NCBI GenBank assembly: GCA_004560045.1
Contig: SFWF01000073.1
Span: 1-6,163 of the forward strand
Length of the DNA: 6,163 nucleotides
Direction: 5' to 3'
Source: a bacterium
GTDB taxonomy: Bacteria > Bacillota > Clostridia > Oscillospirales > Acutalibacteraceae
Every line of letters starts with the position of its first letter. Position 1 is the first letter of the stretch. Position numbers and translations under genes: made by a program. Positions 5,800 through 6,163 of the stretch are shown one piece after another. Below the pieces are notes generated by a model, which had not been told where the DNA came from, did no database searches, and saw only the letters and a program-made list of their open reading frames with translations.

Positions 5800-6163
5800 A
5801 TGATTTTTTCTTCTTAATTATGATAATTGTTCCTGCTAAGACGAATGTCAAAACTGCGATAGAAATAAAAAGAGGCAAAGCGTAATTATTAGTTTTCTTT
5901 TCGCCGGTGCCGTGGCTAATTTCCTCGCCGTTTATTATATCTTCTTTAGGCGTCTCGATTTCATAAAGGGTCAGTTTTTGAGGAGATTCGTATTTTGTGA
6001 GATTAGGCGGATATGCGCTTTCGCTTTTATAAGAATTTTGAACTCCCGAAGCTTTAAGGGAATGAAGTCCGTTTGAGCTGTACCTGTTTATTATGAGCTC
6101 GCTTCCAACGATTCTAAAAACGGTCGCGGTAAGGGTGTCATCGGCTCCGTTATGGTTGTTATA
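5798..6163 (-). CDS. C-terminal part of a membrane- or wall-anchored surface protein (gene runs off the window)
   Basis: An open frame on the - strand runs from the window edge (6163) to a TAA at 5800-5798, giving the last 121 residues; there is no start because the gene continues past 6163. The visible part begins YNNHNGADDTL and is polar, rich in Ser, Asn, Thr and Tyr, as in extracellular domains. Near the end are SHGTGE (5917-5900), then KKTNN, a membrane helix of about 22 residues (5881-5816; ALPLFISIAVLTFVLAG and following) and the tail KKKKS. The layout of motif, hydrophobic helix and positive tail matches a sortase cell-wall sorting signal, but the pentapeptide is SHGTG rather than LPxTG, so simple membrane anchoring is equally possible. 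It converges on the ispH-rpsA operon and shares its terminator hairpin. No domain family is recognised. Confidence 0.8.
   Translation of the reverse strand, partial: YNNHNGADDTLTATVFRIVGSELIINRYSSNGLHSLKASGVQNSYKSESAYPPNLTKYESPQKLTLYEIETPKEDIINGEEISHGTGEKKTNNYALPLFISIAVLTFVLAGTIIIIKKKKS

Noticed and set aside
5865..5880. LP in the ALPLF stretch of the - strand protein read as an LPxTG motif
   Set aside because: It lies within the membrane helix and is not followed by TG, so it cannot be a sortase site.
1..6163. Mobile elements, CRISPR arrays, tRNA/rRNA genes, riboswitches
   Set aside because: No transposase or recombinase motifs, regularly spaced repeats, tRNA-like cloverleaf or long structured leader was seen; intergenic gaps are too short to hold them.

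Overview
The window looks like a chromosomal housekeeping region of a low-to-mid GC Firmicute, most likely a gut-type clostridium (Clostridia; Oscillospirales/Ruminococcaceae-like is my guess). The main pointers are a fused ispH-rpsA gene (IspH reductase joined to ribosomal protein S1, a fusion known from Clostridia), the order flavoprotein - cmk - plsC - ispH/rpsA, strong AGGAGG-type ribosome binding sites and two TTG starts. No mobile element, CRISPR array, tRNA or rRNA is visible.

Positions 1-5762 hold six genes on the + strand, packed with gaps of 14, 17, 16 and 0 nt and a final 4-nt overlap, so they are probably one operon. In order they are: a J-domain/TPR protein with a ten-cysteine tail; a small multi-pass membrane protein of unknown function; a HI0933/BaiN-family FAD protein; cytidylate kinase (cmk); a PlsC-type acyltransferase; and the ispH-rpsA fusion. 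A strong intrinsic terminator at 5767-5799 closes the operon. The operon's promoter lies upstream of the window. The genes with clear functions supply central needs: CDP/dCDP for nucleotides and lipids, phosphatidic acid, isoprenoid precursors, and mRNA binding for translation. The cmk-rpsA neighbourhood is conserved in many bacteria (for example E. coli and B. subtilis).

Positions 5798-6163 hold the 3' end of a convergent gene on the - strand. It encodes the last 121 residues of a surface protein with a C-terminal membrane helix and a Lys-rich tail. It has no start codon in the window because the gene runs off the right edge.

The most interesting signal is inside the ispH-rpsA fusion. At the domain junction there is an in-frame ATG (4530) behind a full AAGGAGG (4512-4518). 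About 240 nt further upstream is a good sigma-A-like promoter with an extended -10 (4245-4273), preceded by four A-tracts spaced 10-11 bp apart (4204-4241). Lysine codon choice also differs between the two halves. Together these suggest that S1 may be made separately, and in larger amounts, from within the fusion gene. I see no clearly new multi-gene system here; the J-domain/Cys-tail gene and its membrane neighbour are the least explained genes.
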